Assembly: GCF_004634215.1 (NCBI RefSeq)
Contig: NZ_SMMH01000013.1
Coordinates: 44,309-108,308 of the forward strand
Direction of reading: 5' to 3'
Source: Deinococcus fonticola
Lineage (GTDB): Bacteria; Deinococcota; Deinococci; Deinococcales; Deinococcaceae
DNA length: 64,000 nt
This document shows, piece after piece, positions 9,216-21,542 of the stretch; within the stretch, counting starts at the first letter, position 1, and each line of letters opens with the position of its first letter. The position numbers and the translations under genes are program-made. The notes beneath the pieces are model-generated. The model ran no database searches and was not told the origin of the DNA. It saw only the letters and a list, made by a program, of their open reading frames with translations.

Positions 9216-9788
9216 ATGCCGCCGCAAATTGTGATCGTGCCGGGCCTGGGAGACAGTGGGCCGGAGCACTGGCAGACGCTCTGGGAGCAGAAATACGGGG
9301 CCGCCCGCGTGAGGCAGGACGACCCGGAGAACCCCACGCCGGCCGCCTGGGCAGAACGTCTGAATGAGGTCATCGAGGCCACGCCGGGCGAGCTGGTGCT
9401 GGTGGCCCATTCTTGCGGCGTTCCGACGGTGGTGCACTGGGCTCGGTTCTACGGCGCTAATGAACGGGTGAAAGGGGCCTTGCTGGTCGCTCCGCCCGAT
9501 ATGGATCACCCCAATCTGCATCAGCAACATCCCGCTGCGGCCCAGATGGCTCCGGTGCCCCTGTCTCCCCTGCCGTTCCCGGCCCTGGTGGTGGCCAGCG
9601 AGAACGACCCCTACGCCAGCCTGGACCGGGCACAGCAGTTTGCGCGGGCCTGGGACGCCGAATTTATCTCGGCAGGCGAGGCCGGGCACATTAACATTGC
9701 CAGTGGGCACGGCGACTGGCCCGACGGTGAAGTTCTGCTCTCCGAAGCCCTGCACGCCTGGACACCGCCCGACATCGTCCGGATTTAG
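9216..9788 (+). CDS. RBBP9/YdeN-family alpha/beta hydrolase
   Basis: Small serine hydrolase of 190 residues. It starts IVIVPGLGDSGPEHWQTLWE, the signature of the RBBP9/YdeN family. The nucleophile elbow is AHSCGV (Ser about residue 68), and the C-terminal part carries an acidic residue in SENDPYAS and the likely catalytic His in GEAGHINIASG. The substrate is unknown. Its start is fixed by the -10 box 5 nt upstream. Promoters of this gene and the RodZ-like gene face away from each other across about 95 nt. Confidence 0.85.
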   Translation: MPPQIVIVPGLGDSGPEHWQTLWEQKYGAARVRQDDPENPTPAAWAERLNEVIEATPGELVLVAHSCGVPTVVHWARFYGANERVKGALLVAPPDMDHPNLHQQHPAAAQMAPVPLSPLPFPALVVASENDPYASLDRAQQFARAWDAEFISAGEAGHINIASGHGDWPDGEVLLSEALHAWTPPDIVRI

Positions 9789-9870
9789 CGCAGACAGTCA
9801 ACAGCGGGCAGAAAACGCAGAGGATGACGGCAACACGCCAGCCCCTCATTTTTTCTACGGCCTCCCAGCC

Positions 9871-9912
9871 AAAAAAGCAGAGGGCGAGAGTGAACAGCTC
9901 TCGCCCGTCTGC
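9871..9912 (-). terminator. rho-independent terminator of trxA
   Basis: Long stem GGGCGAGAG (9882-9890) / CTCTCGCCC (9898-9906), extended by GCAGA/TCTGC, loop TGAACAG. On the minus strand it is followed by six T (complement of A 9871-9876). Confidence 0.92.
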
Positions 9913-9922
9913 GCTGCGGTGT

Positions 9923-10258
9923 TCAGTTCGCGGCGACGCTGGCCCCGGCGTGCTTGTCGAGCAGGGCCTCGAAGGCGCGCTTGGGCTGTGCACCGACCAG
10001 GGTGTCGACGGGCTGGCCGTCCTTGAAAAGAATCAGGGTGGGAATGCTCATGACGCGGAACTGTCCGGCGGTGGCGGGGTTGTCGTCGACATTCACCTTG
10101 CCTACCTTGACGCGCCCCTCGTACTGACCGGCGAGTTCCTCGACGACTGGCGCGATGATGCGGCAGGGGCCACACCAGGGAGCCCAGAAGTCCACCAGGG
10201 TCAACCCCTCGGAAATTTCGTTGCTGAAGTTGCTGTCCGTAAGCTCAACGGGTTTCAT
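9923..10258 (-). CDS. trxA: thioredoxin
   Basis: Cytosolic protein disulfide reductase, 111 residues, typical size. The active site [12 protein letters not shown] places Cys29 and Cys32. A conserved buried Asp (DFWA, residue 23), the KVNVDDNP strand and the cis-Pro motif SIPTLILF are all present. It is a single-gene unit: a -10 box 7 nt upstream and a strong terminator downstream. Confidence 0.96.
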   Translation of the reverse strand: MKPVELTDSNFSNEISEGLTLVDFWAPWCGPCRIIAPVVEELAGQYEGRVKVGKVNVDDNPATAGQFRVMSIPTLILFKDGQPVDTLVGAQPKRAFEALLDKHAGASVAAN

Positions 10259-10265
10259 GCCCGGC

Positions 10266-10271
10266 AGTATA
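10266..10271 (-). promoter_or_regulatory. -10 box of the trxA leaderless promoter
   Basis: TATACT on the minus strand ends 7 nt before the trxA ATG at 10258. It is close to the consensus TATAAT. Confidence 0.6.
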
Positions 10272-10358
10272 CGTCCCCCTGGTATGGTTGCGCGTTAGGT
10301 CCGGGGTGGGGTTTCCCTCATTGAGTGCTTACCTGATGAGCAGCGTGCTCACGCCCGT

Positions 10359-10364
10359 TAAGCT
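10359..10364 (+). promoter_or_regulatory. -10 box of a probable leaderless promoter
   Basis: TAAGCT ends 6 nt before the ATG at 10371. Confidence 0.5.
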
Positions 10365-10370
10365 GCGCTT

Positions 10371-10694
10371 ATGCGGTCGGATTTGCAGGAGGGCGCGGCC
10401 CTGTTCAACGCGGGCTTGTGGTGGGAGGCCCACGAGGCCTGGGAGGGGCCGTGGATGAGCGCCCGGGGCCAGGAGCGGCAGTTCATTCAGGGCCTGATTC
10501 TGCTGGCGGCGGCCCTGCACAAGCGCTGGCACCATGGCAGCCTGACTTCCCGCAATTTCGAGAAGGCCCTGACGAAACTCGCAGACGTGCCGGAGGTGTA
10601 TGGGGGCATAAATGTCGCCCGGCTCCGCGAGGAGGTTCGCCTGGCCCTGAACACCGAGGGAATGCACCCCCAGATTCCTCTGCCGTCAGCCTGA
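10371..10694 (+). CDS. DUF309 protein
   Basis: Small all-helical protein of 107 residues with the DUF309 signature: LFNAGLWWEAHEAWEGPWM (residues 11-29) and FIQGLILLAAALHKRWHHGS (about 38-57). The conserved His, Glu and Trp residues of helix 1 and the Gln-Gly of helix 2 are kept. The function of this family is unknown. It precedes the PfkB kinase gene by 51 nt and may be co-transcribed with it. Confidence 0.85.
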   Translation: MRSDLQEGAALFNAGLWWEAHEAWEGPWMSARGQERQFIQGLILLAAALHKRWHHGSLTSRNFEKALTKLADVPEVYGGINVARLREEVRLALNTEGMHPQIPLPSA

Positions 10695-10745
10695 GCGGCG
10701 CCTGAGCTGTGCCCGCCGGAGGGTGCGCTATCCTACGCGGCAGTC

Positions 10746-11699
10746 ATGAGCGAACGTCAACCTCTGGTCTCGCTGGGTGATCTCACCTGGGACGTCCTGG
10801 CGAAACCCGACACCATGCTGCTGCCCGGCGGGGACACCACCGGCCGAATGGAACTTTCCGGCGGCGGCAGTGCCGCGAACCTGGCGGTGTGGGCGCGGCG
10901 CGTGGGCCACCCGTCGACTTTTGTGGGCAAGATCGGCCAGGACCGTTTCGGTGACCTGGCCGTGCAGGAACTGGAGGCCGAGGACGTGCAGGCCGAGGTG
11001 ATCGCCACCCGGGCGCACCTGACGGGCGTGATTCTGGCCCTGATCGACCGCCGGGGCCAGCGGGCCATGCTGACCGGACAGGGCGCGGACTGGGAGTTGC
11101 TGCCCGAGGAGCTGCCGGTGAAAGTACTGGAAGGCGCGGGGCACCTGCACCTGACTGCCTGGAGCCTCTTTCGTGACCCGCCCCGCGCGGCGGCGCTGGC
11201 GGCGGCCAGGCTGGCCAAGGCGGCGGGCGCGACCCTCAGCCTCGATCCGGGGAGTTTCCAGATGATTCAGCAGATGGGTGTCGACAGCTTTCTCAATGTT
11301 GTGGATGGTATTCCTTTTGACGTGATGTTCCCCAACGACGACGAAGCCCGCGCCATGAGCGGTGAACACCAGCACGACAGGGCGCTGGACTGGCTGCGGG
11401 AGCGTTACCCGCAGGCGCTGGTGGTGCTGAAAATGGACGAGGACGGCGCCCTGATCGAGGGGCCGCAGACGCCGCGCGTACACGTACCCGCCACGGATGA
11501 CCAGCTGGTGGACGCCACGGGCGCGGGCGACGCCTTCGGCGGGGCGTTCCTGGCCGGGTGGCTCAGGCACCGTGACGCGCAAAAGGCCGCGCAGGTGGCG
11601 GTGCAGGTGGGGGGCTGGGTGGTGTCGCGCTTCGGTGCCCGACCGCCCGCCGACGACGAACTCACGCGCCGCCTGACCTTGCAGGCGGTGAGCGCGTGA
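10746..11699 (+). CDS. PfkB-family sugar/nucleoside kinase
   Basis: Ribokinase-type ATP-dependent kinase of 317 residues. The N-terminal substrate-binding motif ([18 protein letters not shown], about residues 38-55) and the second PfkB signature [16 protein letters not shown] (about residues 256-271), with the catalytic Asp in GAGD, are intact. A possible -10 box TATCCT at 10729-10734 would give a very short leader. The stop codon overlaps the mltG GTG start (GTGA), so the two are translationally coupled. The substrate cannot be assigned from sequence. Confidence 0.88.
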   Translation: MSERQPLVSLGDLTWDVLAKPDTMLLPGGDTTGRMELSGGGSAANLAVWARRVGHPSTFVGKIGQDRFGDLAVQELEAEDVQAEVIATRAHLTGVILALIDRRGQRAMLTGQGADWELLPEELPVKVLEGAGHLHLTAWSLFRDPPRAAALAAARLAKAAGATLSLDPGSFQMIQQMGVDSFLNVVDGIPFDVMFPNDDEARAMSGEHQHDRALDWLRERYPQALVVLKMDEDGALIEGPQTPRVHVPATDDQLVDATGAGDAFGGAFLAGWLRHRDAQKAAQVAVQVGGWVVSRFGARPPADDELTRRLTLQAVSA

Positions 11700-12727
11700 C
11701 GCGCCTGCAAGGGGGCGGCCTGCCCACCTGGCTCAAGGTGCTGCTGGCCCTGCTGGTGCTGGCCCTGCTGGCGGTGCTGGGCGCGGCCATGTACGTGAAA
11801 AGCCTGTTCGGCCCGGCGGGCGGCGGAACTTACGAACTGGAGATCAAACCCGGCGAAACGCCCGGCACCATTGCCCGCAAACTGGAAGAAAACCGCATCG
11901 TGAAAAACGCGCGCGTGCTGCGCTACGTCATGGATCAGAACGGCACCGCCAGCAAGCTGAAGGAAGGGTTCTATGACCTCAACGGCAAGATGAGCGTGAA
12001 TCAGGTGGCGGACAAACTGGCTGGCCCCGCCCGCATTCAGGTGGTCAACGTGACTATCCCCGAAGGCCGGCGTATCAAAGACCTGCCGGCCATCTTCCAG
12101 GCAGCCGGCTTTAATGGCGCGCAGATTGCCGCCGCACTGAAGGACACCAGCCTCAGCACGTACGCCAGCGGCAAGCAACCCGACCTGGAAGGCTTCGTGT
12201 TCCCCGCCACCTACGAATTCCGGCCCAAGGACAGCGCCAGTACCATGGTGAAAAAGATGGTAGAGCGCATGGATCAGGAATTCACGCCCGCCAACGTCGC
12301 CAAAGCCAAAGCGCAGGGCCTCAGCGTGCGCGGCTGGGTGATCCTGGCCAGCATGGTGCAGGCCGAAGCTGCCAATGACGGCGAAATGCCCGTCATTGCC
12401 GGGGTGTTCCTGAACCGCCTGGATGAGGGCATTGCGCTGGGCAGCGACCCCACCGTCGCCTACGGTCTGAACAAAGACCTGCCGGAACTTGACCGGAGCG
12501 CCGGGGACTTTACCAAGGACACGCCCTACAGCACCTACACCCGCCAGGGGCTGCCCGCCGGGCCGATCAACAACCCCGGCAACCCCGCTTTAATGGCTGT
12601 CCTCGATCCCAAGCGCAAAATGAACGACGGGCGCGACGCCCTGTACTTCCTGCACGCCAGAGACGGCAAAATCTACGTGAACCACACCTACGCCGAGCAC
12701 CTGCAGGACAACGAGCGCCACCGCTGA
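11696..12727 (+). CDS. mltG: endolytic murein transglycosylase MltG
   Basis: Inner-membrane lytic transglycosylase that cuts nascent glycan strands and so ends their elongation. 343 residues from a GTG that overlaps the kinase stop. One membrane anchor (about residues 12-32), a LysM-like beta region ([20 protein letters not shown], about 46-65), then the YceG domain. The catalytic Glu is in [12 protein letters not shown] (Glu224). The conserved tail [28 protein letters not shown] and FLHARDGK is present. A long terminator hairpin follows immediately. Confidence 0.94.
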   Translation: MTRLQGGGLPTWLKVLLALLVLALLAVLGAAMYVKSLFGPAGGGTYELEIKPGETPGTIARKLEENRIVKNARVLRYVMDQNGTASKLKEGFYDLNGKMSVNQVADKLAGPARIQVVNVTIPEGRRIKDLPAIFQAAGFNGAQIAAALKDTSLSTYASGKQPDLEGFVFPATYEFRPKDSASTMVKKMVERMDQEFTPANVAKAKAQGLSVRGWVILASMVQAEAANDGEMPVIAGVFLNRLDEGIALGSDPTVAYGLNKDLPELDRSAGDFTKDTPYSTYTRQGLPAGPINNPGNPALMAVLDPKRKMNDGRDALYFLHARDGKIYVNHTYAEHLQDNERHR

Positions 12728-12734
12728 GAAAACC

Positions 12735-12784
12735 GGAGCGGGTGGTGAGAAGAGGAAGTTTTCCCCTTTCTCACCACCCGCTCC
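12735..12784. terminator. bidirectional rho-independent terminator
   Basis: A 17-bp perfect stem (12735-12751 with 12768-12784, core GGAGCGGGTGGTGAGAA) between convergent mltG and the secreted-protein gene. It is flanked by A-rich sequence on the left and CTTTAT on the right, so it can stop transcription from both sides. Confidence 0.9.
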
Positions 12785-12796
12785 TTTATCCCACTA

Positions 12797-13582
<786 letters not shown>

Positions 13583-13640
13583 GTTGAACCTCATTTCAAA
13601 CGGTGTCAGTGACGAGAAACTGACGCGTGCAGGGGCGAAC

Positions 13641-15827
13641 TTAATCCTTCAGGTAAACGACGCGGCAGGCCTTGCCGGCGGCGCGGAACTGCGCGGCGGC
13701 CGCGGCGTCCAGTTCGGTGTCGGTGAACACACTGGAGTTGGGGGCAAACTTGGTGGGCCTGATCTTGCTGGCCTTCACGCGGGTAACGTTCTTGAACCCG
13801 CCGATGGCCCCTTCTGACGTGATGTAGGTGTGCAGGTTGCCTTCTTGCACCAGCTGGCTGCTCACACCACCAATCAGGGCGGCGTCGGGCCACAGTTGCG
13901 TGCCAGCCGCGTCGAACACGAAACTGCTCATGTCGCGCTGGAAGTTACCGAGGCCGCGCACGTCCACGACCACCGAGCAGTTCAGGGGCCGGTTCTCGTT
14001 TCCGGCGGTGGCCCCACCGCCCCCCCCGGCCCGGGCCGTTTCGCCGCCGCCTGCGCCGGAACCGCCGGCCCCAGTGCCGCCAGTTCCAGAGCCGCCCTGG
14101 CCGGCCGCGCCCGCCGCCGGAGCCGCCCCGGCGCCGGAACCGTTGCCCGCTCCGGTGCCTGCGCCGCGCCCGCCTGCCGGGGTTTCCCCAGTGCCGTTGC
14201 CACTGCCGGGGGCGGTGCCCGTGCCGCCAGTGGTGGGGCCGCGTCCGGCAGCCGGCGCACCTGTTTCGGTGGCGCCACCTGCGCCGTTGCCCGTGCCGCC
14301 CGTGGACTGGCGCGGCGCGGCTGCGGCCTCGGGGGTGGTGCCATTACTGTTCGGTGTTCCCCGGTTGGGCGCTTCGGTCTGCGTACCGGGAGACGTACTG
14401 GTGGCCGTTCCTCCACTGCGCGGGTTGGTGGTCGGGGTGCCTGCGCCTGTTCCGGCCGCGGCGCCGGGCGTCTGCGCGGCCCGTGGGGTTTCGGCGGCGG
14501 GGGCGGCGCTGCTGCCCGCGCCCTGTGCTCCGCGCGACTGGGGGTTTGGCGTGGGTTGGGGGTTGGGGCTGGCCGGCGTGGGCGTGCGGGCCGGCGTGGT
14601 GGCGGCCGGGGCCTGAGCGGTTGGGGCAGGCGTGGTGGCCTGTCCGCGTCCGGTGCTGGTGGTCGGCGCCGCCGTGGGGGGGGTTTCGGTCACCCGGCCA
14701 GCCCGGCCCGCGTCCGTGGTCGGGGCGACCGGAATGGGTTCCCCGCGCCCGGTGGTGGACGCCGTGGGGGCGGTAGCCGTGCTGCTGCTGGCCTGAGGGC
14801 GGGCCGGAATGCGTGCCGTGGCTGGCCCGGCGTCCACATTGGTGTTCGCCGACGACGCACTGGGCCGCGCCGGGGCGGGCTCCTCGGTACTGGTCGCCGC
14901 GCCGCGTGCGGGGGCGGTCGAGTCGGTTTCACTGCTGGGCGCGGCCTGGTCGCGCCGTGGCAGTGCGGTGACGGGCTGCGGTTCCGCTTCGGGTGCGGCG
15001 GCGGGGGCCGGCACGGGCTGTGCCGGGGTTTCCGGGGCGGGGCGCACAGCTTCCGGCTGCGGTTCCACGCTGCCCGGCACGCTGGGCCGCGCCTGCGCCT
15101 GCTCCGGCGCGATTTCCGGTGTGGCGGGTTGCGGGTTGGCGGGCGTGGGCAGCGAAGATTCTGGAATGTCGATGGTGTTGTCCGGTACGCGCACGGTGGA
15201 ACCGGAGTCGGTGGCGATGGCTTTGGGAACGGGCAACGGCTCTGCGCCCGTGACTTTCGGCAATTGCGGCAGCGGCGCGGACTCAGCGGGTTGCAATGGA
15301 TTCACGGCCTGCGCCGGCTGCTCGGCGGGCGTGGGATCCTGAGCGGGAGACGCCGCAGGCGTCGGGGCCGGGGTGGCGGGCGGGCGCACCGGAGCCTGCG
15401 GCGTGGGCGCAGCGGGCGGGGGCGTGGCGGGTTTCACCGGGGCGGCGGGGGTCGGGGCAGGTCTGGTGGCCTGCACCACCGGTTTTGCCGGCACAGGTTG
15501 CGGCACTGTCTTCGGCGGCGTTGGTGGTGGCGTTTTCGGTGGAGTGACTGCCGCAGCGCTGCGTGGGTTCACTGGGGGGCGCGGCGGCGTGACCGGGGCC
15601 GCCGTTACGGGTTGCGGCAGGTCAGCTGGGGCGAGTGTCACCACTTCCAGCGGCGCACTTTTCAGCTCCTGCCTGGTGGGCGGGCGGAAGGCGGGCCTGT
15701 CCGGCTTCAGCAGCGCCAGGCCGCCCAGCAGAGCCACGTGCAGCAGCACGGTCGCCGTGATCGACACGGCCCGGTCACGCCGCTCCTGATCCGGCGGCAG
15801 GGGTTTACGGGGAAAGAAAGTGGTCAC
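13641..15827 (-). CDS. TonB-like energy transducer with atypical C-terminal domain
   Basis: 728 residues from a GTG preceded by GAGGCG. A short cytoplasmic N-terminus is followed by one membrane segment (about residues 21-40, ITATVLLHVALLGGLALL) as in TonB/TolA. Residues 60-610 are a very long linker of Pro, Ala, Thr, Gln and later Gly (Pro/Ala first, GAGT/GTGT-like near the end). The last 113 residues form a compact domain (SVVVDVRGLGNFQRDMS, VSSQLVQEGNLHTY, RVKASKI, ending CRVVYLKD) with Cys617 and Cys721. This end lacks the TonB C-terminal YP signature. It resembles the C-terminal part of LPP20-type lipoproteins (VDARGLG..., VSREY..., CRVVIVLD). Co-transcribed with exbB and exbD. The energy-transducer role is inferred from layout and neighbours. 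Confidence 0.7.
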   Translation of the reverse strand: MTTFFPRKPLPPDQERRDRAVSITATVLLHVALLGGLALLKPDRPAFRPPTRQELKSAPLEVVTLAPADLPQPVTAAPVTPPRPPVNPRSAAAVTPPKTPPPTPPKTVPQPVPAKPVVQATRPAPTPAAPVKPATPPPAAPTPQAPVRPPATPAPTPAASPAQDPTPAEQPAQAVNPLQPAESAPLPQLPKVTGAEPLPVPKAIATDSGSTVRVPDNTIDIPESSLPTPANPQPATPEIAPEQAQARPSVPGSVEPQPEAVRPAPETPAQPVPAPAAAPEAEPQPVTALPRRDQAAPSSETDSTAPARGAATSTEEPAPARPSASSANTNVDAGPATARIPARPQASSSTATAPTASTTGRGEPIPVAPTTDAGRAGRVTETPPTAAPTTSTGRGQATTPAPTAQAPAATTPARTPTPASPNPQPTPNPQSRGAQGAGSSAAPAAETPRAAQTPGAAAGTGAGTPTTNPRSGGTATSTSPGTQTEAPNRGTPNSNGTTPEAAAAPRQSTGGTGNGAGGATETGAPAAGRGPTTGGTGTAPGSGNGTGETPAGGRGAGTGAGNGSGAGAAPAAGAAGQGGSGTGGTGAGGSGAGGGETARAGGGGGATAGNENRPLNCSVVVDVRGLGNFQRDMSSFVFDAAGTQLWPDAALIGGVSSQLVQEGNLHTYITSEGAIGGFKNVTRVKASKIRPTKFAPNSSVFTDTELDAAAAAQFRAAGKACRVVYLKD

Positions 15828-15894
15828 GTGCGCCTCACTGTCATCAACCTCACTGCTGTGCCCCTCAATACTCCTGACTTCACGGCTCCTACCT

Positions 15895-16308
15895 TCACTG
15901 CGCCGTGCGCGTTCCTAGCGCCAGCCGCTCCCCGCCGGACGCTTTGATCACGTCCATGACCTTTACGACCGCGCCATAATTCCCACGCTCGTCGGCGCGC
16001 AGGCCCACCACGCCGTTTGAAGTAACAAGCAGCGGCTTAAGTTGCATCTTCAGTTTGGTCAGGGTAGTTTCCTTACCGTTCAGGAACACCTTGCCGCTTC
16101 TGTCCACACTGACGATGGGCAGGGCCGGCGTTTCCTTGACGGTGGTGCTGGCCCGCGGCAGGTCGAGCGGCAGGGCGTTTTGCCGGACGCCCAGGCTGCT
16201 GGTCAGGAAGAAGAAGATGAGCAGCAGCAGCACGATGTCGACCATCGGCGCGAAGTCGAAGTGAATGGCCTGATCATCGTCGCGCATGCGGCGGCGGAGC
16301 GCGGCCAC
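15895..16308 (-). CDS. exbD: ExbD/TolR-family proton-channel subunit
   Basis: Partner of ExbB in a proton-driven motor. 137 residues from a GTG that directly follows the exbB stop (TGAG-GTG); an ATG at 16287 is a second option. The single membrane helix contains FAPMVDIVLLLLIFFFLTSS, with the Asp that carries protons in ExbD/TolR. The periplasmic domain follows (PLDLPRASTTVK, VVGLRADERGNYGAVVKVMDVIKASG). The gap to the TonB-like gene is 67 nt. Subfamily (ExbD or TolR) cannot be settled without phylogeny. Confidence 0.88.
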   Translation of the reverse strand: MAALRRRMRDDDQAIHFDFAPMVDIVLLLLIFFFLTSSLGVRQNALPLDLPRASTTVKETPALPIVSVDRSGKVFLNGKETTLTKLKMQLKPLLVTSNGVVGLRADERGNYGAVVKVMDVIKASGGERLALGTRTAQ

Positions 16309-16309
16309 C

Positions 16310-17014
16310 TCAGTCCCCCACCACGGGCGTACCCGGCACATGGTCGAAACTCAGGGTCACTTCCGGGACACGGGCTGGCGCCGGAGCCACCGCCACGGCA
16401 CTGCCCCGGCCCAGCCAGGAGGGAAGTTCTTCACGCACGCGCTCGGCCTGCGTCATGATCGCGTCGGCCCGGCTGCGCAGCGCGTTACGCAGCACGTAAG
16501 CCACGATGGCGATGATCAGACCGGCGGCCGTGTTTACCAGCGCCTCGCTGATGCCCTGCGCCAGTTGCGCGGGCGTGGGGGCAGAGGTCTGGCTGAACAC
16601 GATGAATGAGCGCACCATGCCCACCACCGTGCCCAGCAGGCCCAGCAGCGGGCCGATCTGTGCCGCCGTCCCCAGGGCACTCAGGCCCGCGTACACGCGG
16701 CTGTCTTCCTGCAAGATCGCGGCGTTCATGGCCGCCTGGGCTGCGTCCGGGCCACGGTCGGCGCGGCTCAGGCCCGCCCGCAGCACGTTGGCCGCCGGGG
16801 AGAGATTGCCCGAGGAATCCACTTCACGCAGCGCCGCCACCGGGCCGCTCTCTGCCGTAACGGCCCGCGCCCGCTCGATCAGCGTGCTGGCCGTTTGCCC
16901 CAGCCGCGAAAGCGCCATCACCCGCATGACCGCCAGGTACACGACGTACAGCGAAAGGGCCAGCAGCACCCACAGCAGCGGGCCAGCATTCCGGGCGAGA
17001 TCCAGGACATTCAT
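16310..17014 (-). CDS. exbB: ExbB/TolQ-family proton-channel subunit
   Basis: Polytopic membrane subunit of the proton-driven motor. The start at 17014 (234 residues) begins just before the first membrane segment (PLLWVLLALSLYVVYLAVMRV). ATGs at 17041 and 17059 are alternatives and none has a good ribosome site. The MotA/ExbB core is clear: GTAAQIGPLLGLLGTVVGMVRSF (about residues 115-137) and ISEALVNTAAGLIIAIVAYV (about 158-177), with the Thr residues facing the proton path. First gene of the exbB-exbD-transducer-secreted protein cluster. Confidence 0.88.
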   Translation of the reverse strand: MNVLDLARNAGPLLWVLLALSLYVVYLAVMRVMALSRLGQTASTLIERARAVTAESGPVAALREVDSSGNLSPAANVLRAGLSRADRGPDAAQAAMNAAILQEDSRVYAGLSALGTAAQIGPLLGLLGTVVGMVRSFIVFSQTSAPTPAQLAQGISEALVNTAAGLIIAIVAYVLRNALRSRADAIMTQAERVREELPSWLGRGSAVAVAPAPARVPEVTLSFDHVPGTPVVGD

Positions 17015-17059
17015 TAAGAACTGATTACCACGCCTTTGCATGGCAAGCGTGAAAAACAT

Positions 17060-17665
17060 GGGAGAAAAGCCCGCAGACCGCCGGTCTGAAAGTGGTTCTG
17101 TCCCGGCGCCAGTACCCTAGGCTTAGAGCCGCCTATCGCCCCGCCAGCCCGTTGGATAGCAGTTCCTCGGACTTTTTTATGTTCACGAGTCCTACACCTC
17201 TGCCGCCAGGGTGATTGTGTAGAAGGAATTCATGATGATGTCCAGTTCCCCGGCGTTCAGCACACCGGATTCCGGCACGACCTCGTGGATGGACTAGGGC
17301 TAGAGCGTGGCTTCACCAGCCAGTCGGTTAGCGCTCTCGTCCCCGAATTGCGGGTTGCTGGCAGTCACACACCGAGGCAGCCGGTCTACTCGTCGGTTAG
17401 GGCTGCCCCAATATTCCCCTCTTCAGTAGGGAGATCCCCACTGCCCCCATTTCATCTTTCACAGCGCATCTTTTCTTTTTGGCTGCTCGTTCCAGTTGGG
17501 CAATATTGCCCAGATCAGTGGCATGACCACAACCGCTATCACTGCGCGGGTACTGTCCTAAATCCACAGTAACTTACTCAGATTTCAGGTAAACTATGCA
17601 GGCAAACAGGAACCATTCCTGAAAAGGAACTGCCCTGAAACCCTGCACCCCCAGCAAGGAGACCC
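17060..17665. other. poorly coding interval between exbB and sufC
   Basis: About 600 nt without an intact gene. It is less GC-rich than its surroundings between 17400 and 17590. It contains one short stretch with strong coding character (17192-17293, minus strand), a T-rich patch at 17174-17180, and a possible sufC -10 box TAAACT at 17590-17595, about 70 nt before the sufC ATG. The rest shows nothing recognisable and looks like a site of gene loss. Confidence 0.5.
17192..17293 (-). pseudogene. remnant: C-terminal 33 codons of a lost gene
   Basis: An isolated minus-strand frame with almost only G/C in third codon positions, reading SIHEVVPESGVLNAG, ELDIIMNSFYTITLAAEV and a TAG stop. It is opened upstream by another TAG (17294-17296). 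The peptide has the composition of a real protein end, and nothing upstream continues it. I did not recognise the family. Confidence 0.4.
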
Positions 17666-18424
<759 letters not shown>

Positions 18425-18516
18425 AGCCGCGGAGGGCTGAAGGCCCAGTGTCGCCGGACGCTCTGGCTCTCCCGCCTTCCACGTTTCGCCTTGTCTACCC
18501 TCTCAAGGAGAATCCA

Positions 18517-19923
<1,407 letters not shown>

Positions 19924-19926
19924 TCC

Positions 19927-21279
<1,353 letters not shown>

Positions 21280-21296
21280 AGCAGCAGTCAGACAGA

Positions 21297-21324
21297 GGCG
21301 GTCAGCTTGCCGAAGCTGGCCGCC
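21297..21324 (+). terminator. hairpin after sufCBD
   Basis: 12-bp stem (21297-21308 with 21313-21324, one G-T pair) around loop GCCG, 18 nt after the sufD stop. It lacks a strong T tail (followed by CTGTACTTT), so its strength as a terminator is uncertain. Confidence 0.5.
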
Positions 21325-21542
21325 CTGTACTTTCACAGCTCCCGCGTTCGGCATCGGTGAACGATTTTCAGGAGGGCGAGCGGGAAAGGTTGTGCTGCTC
21401 TTGCCCATTTCTTACACTCAAATTCCATTAAAAACGCTTGCGCTGTTGAGTACGCCCCTGCGGCGACTTGTCGTCTTCACAAGGGTGAAATATCGAAAGA
21501 GGACTGGAAGGTGGCGCCTGCCCCTACCCACAAGGAGTGGAG

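Noticed and set aside
13830..15947. 705-codon open frame opposite the TonB-like gene
   Set aside because: Arg/Gly-rich shadow of the Pro/Ala linker; no start context or domains, and the minus-strand protein fits the exbBD cluster.
17285..17572. 95-codon open frame in the exbB-sufC gap
   Set aside because: Composition rich in Ser, Pro, His and Arg, no ribosome site, and poor third-position bias; the coding-like fragment nearby is on the other strand.
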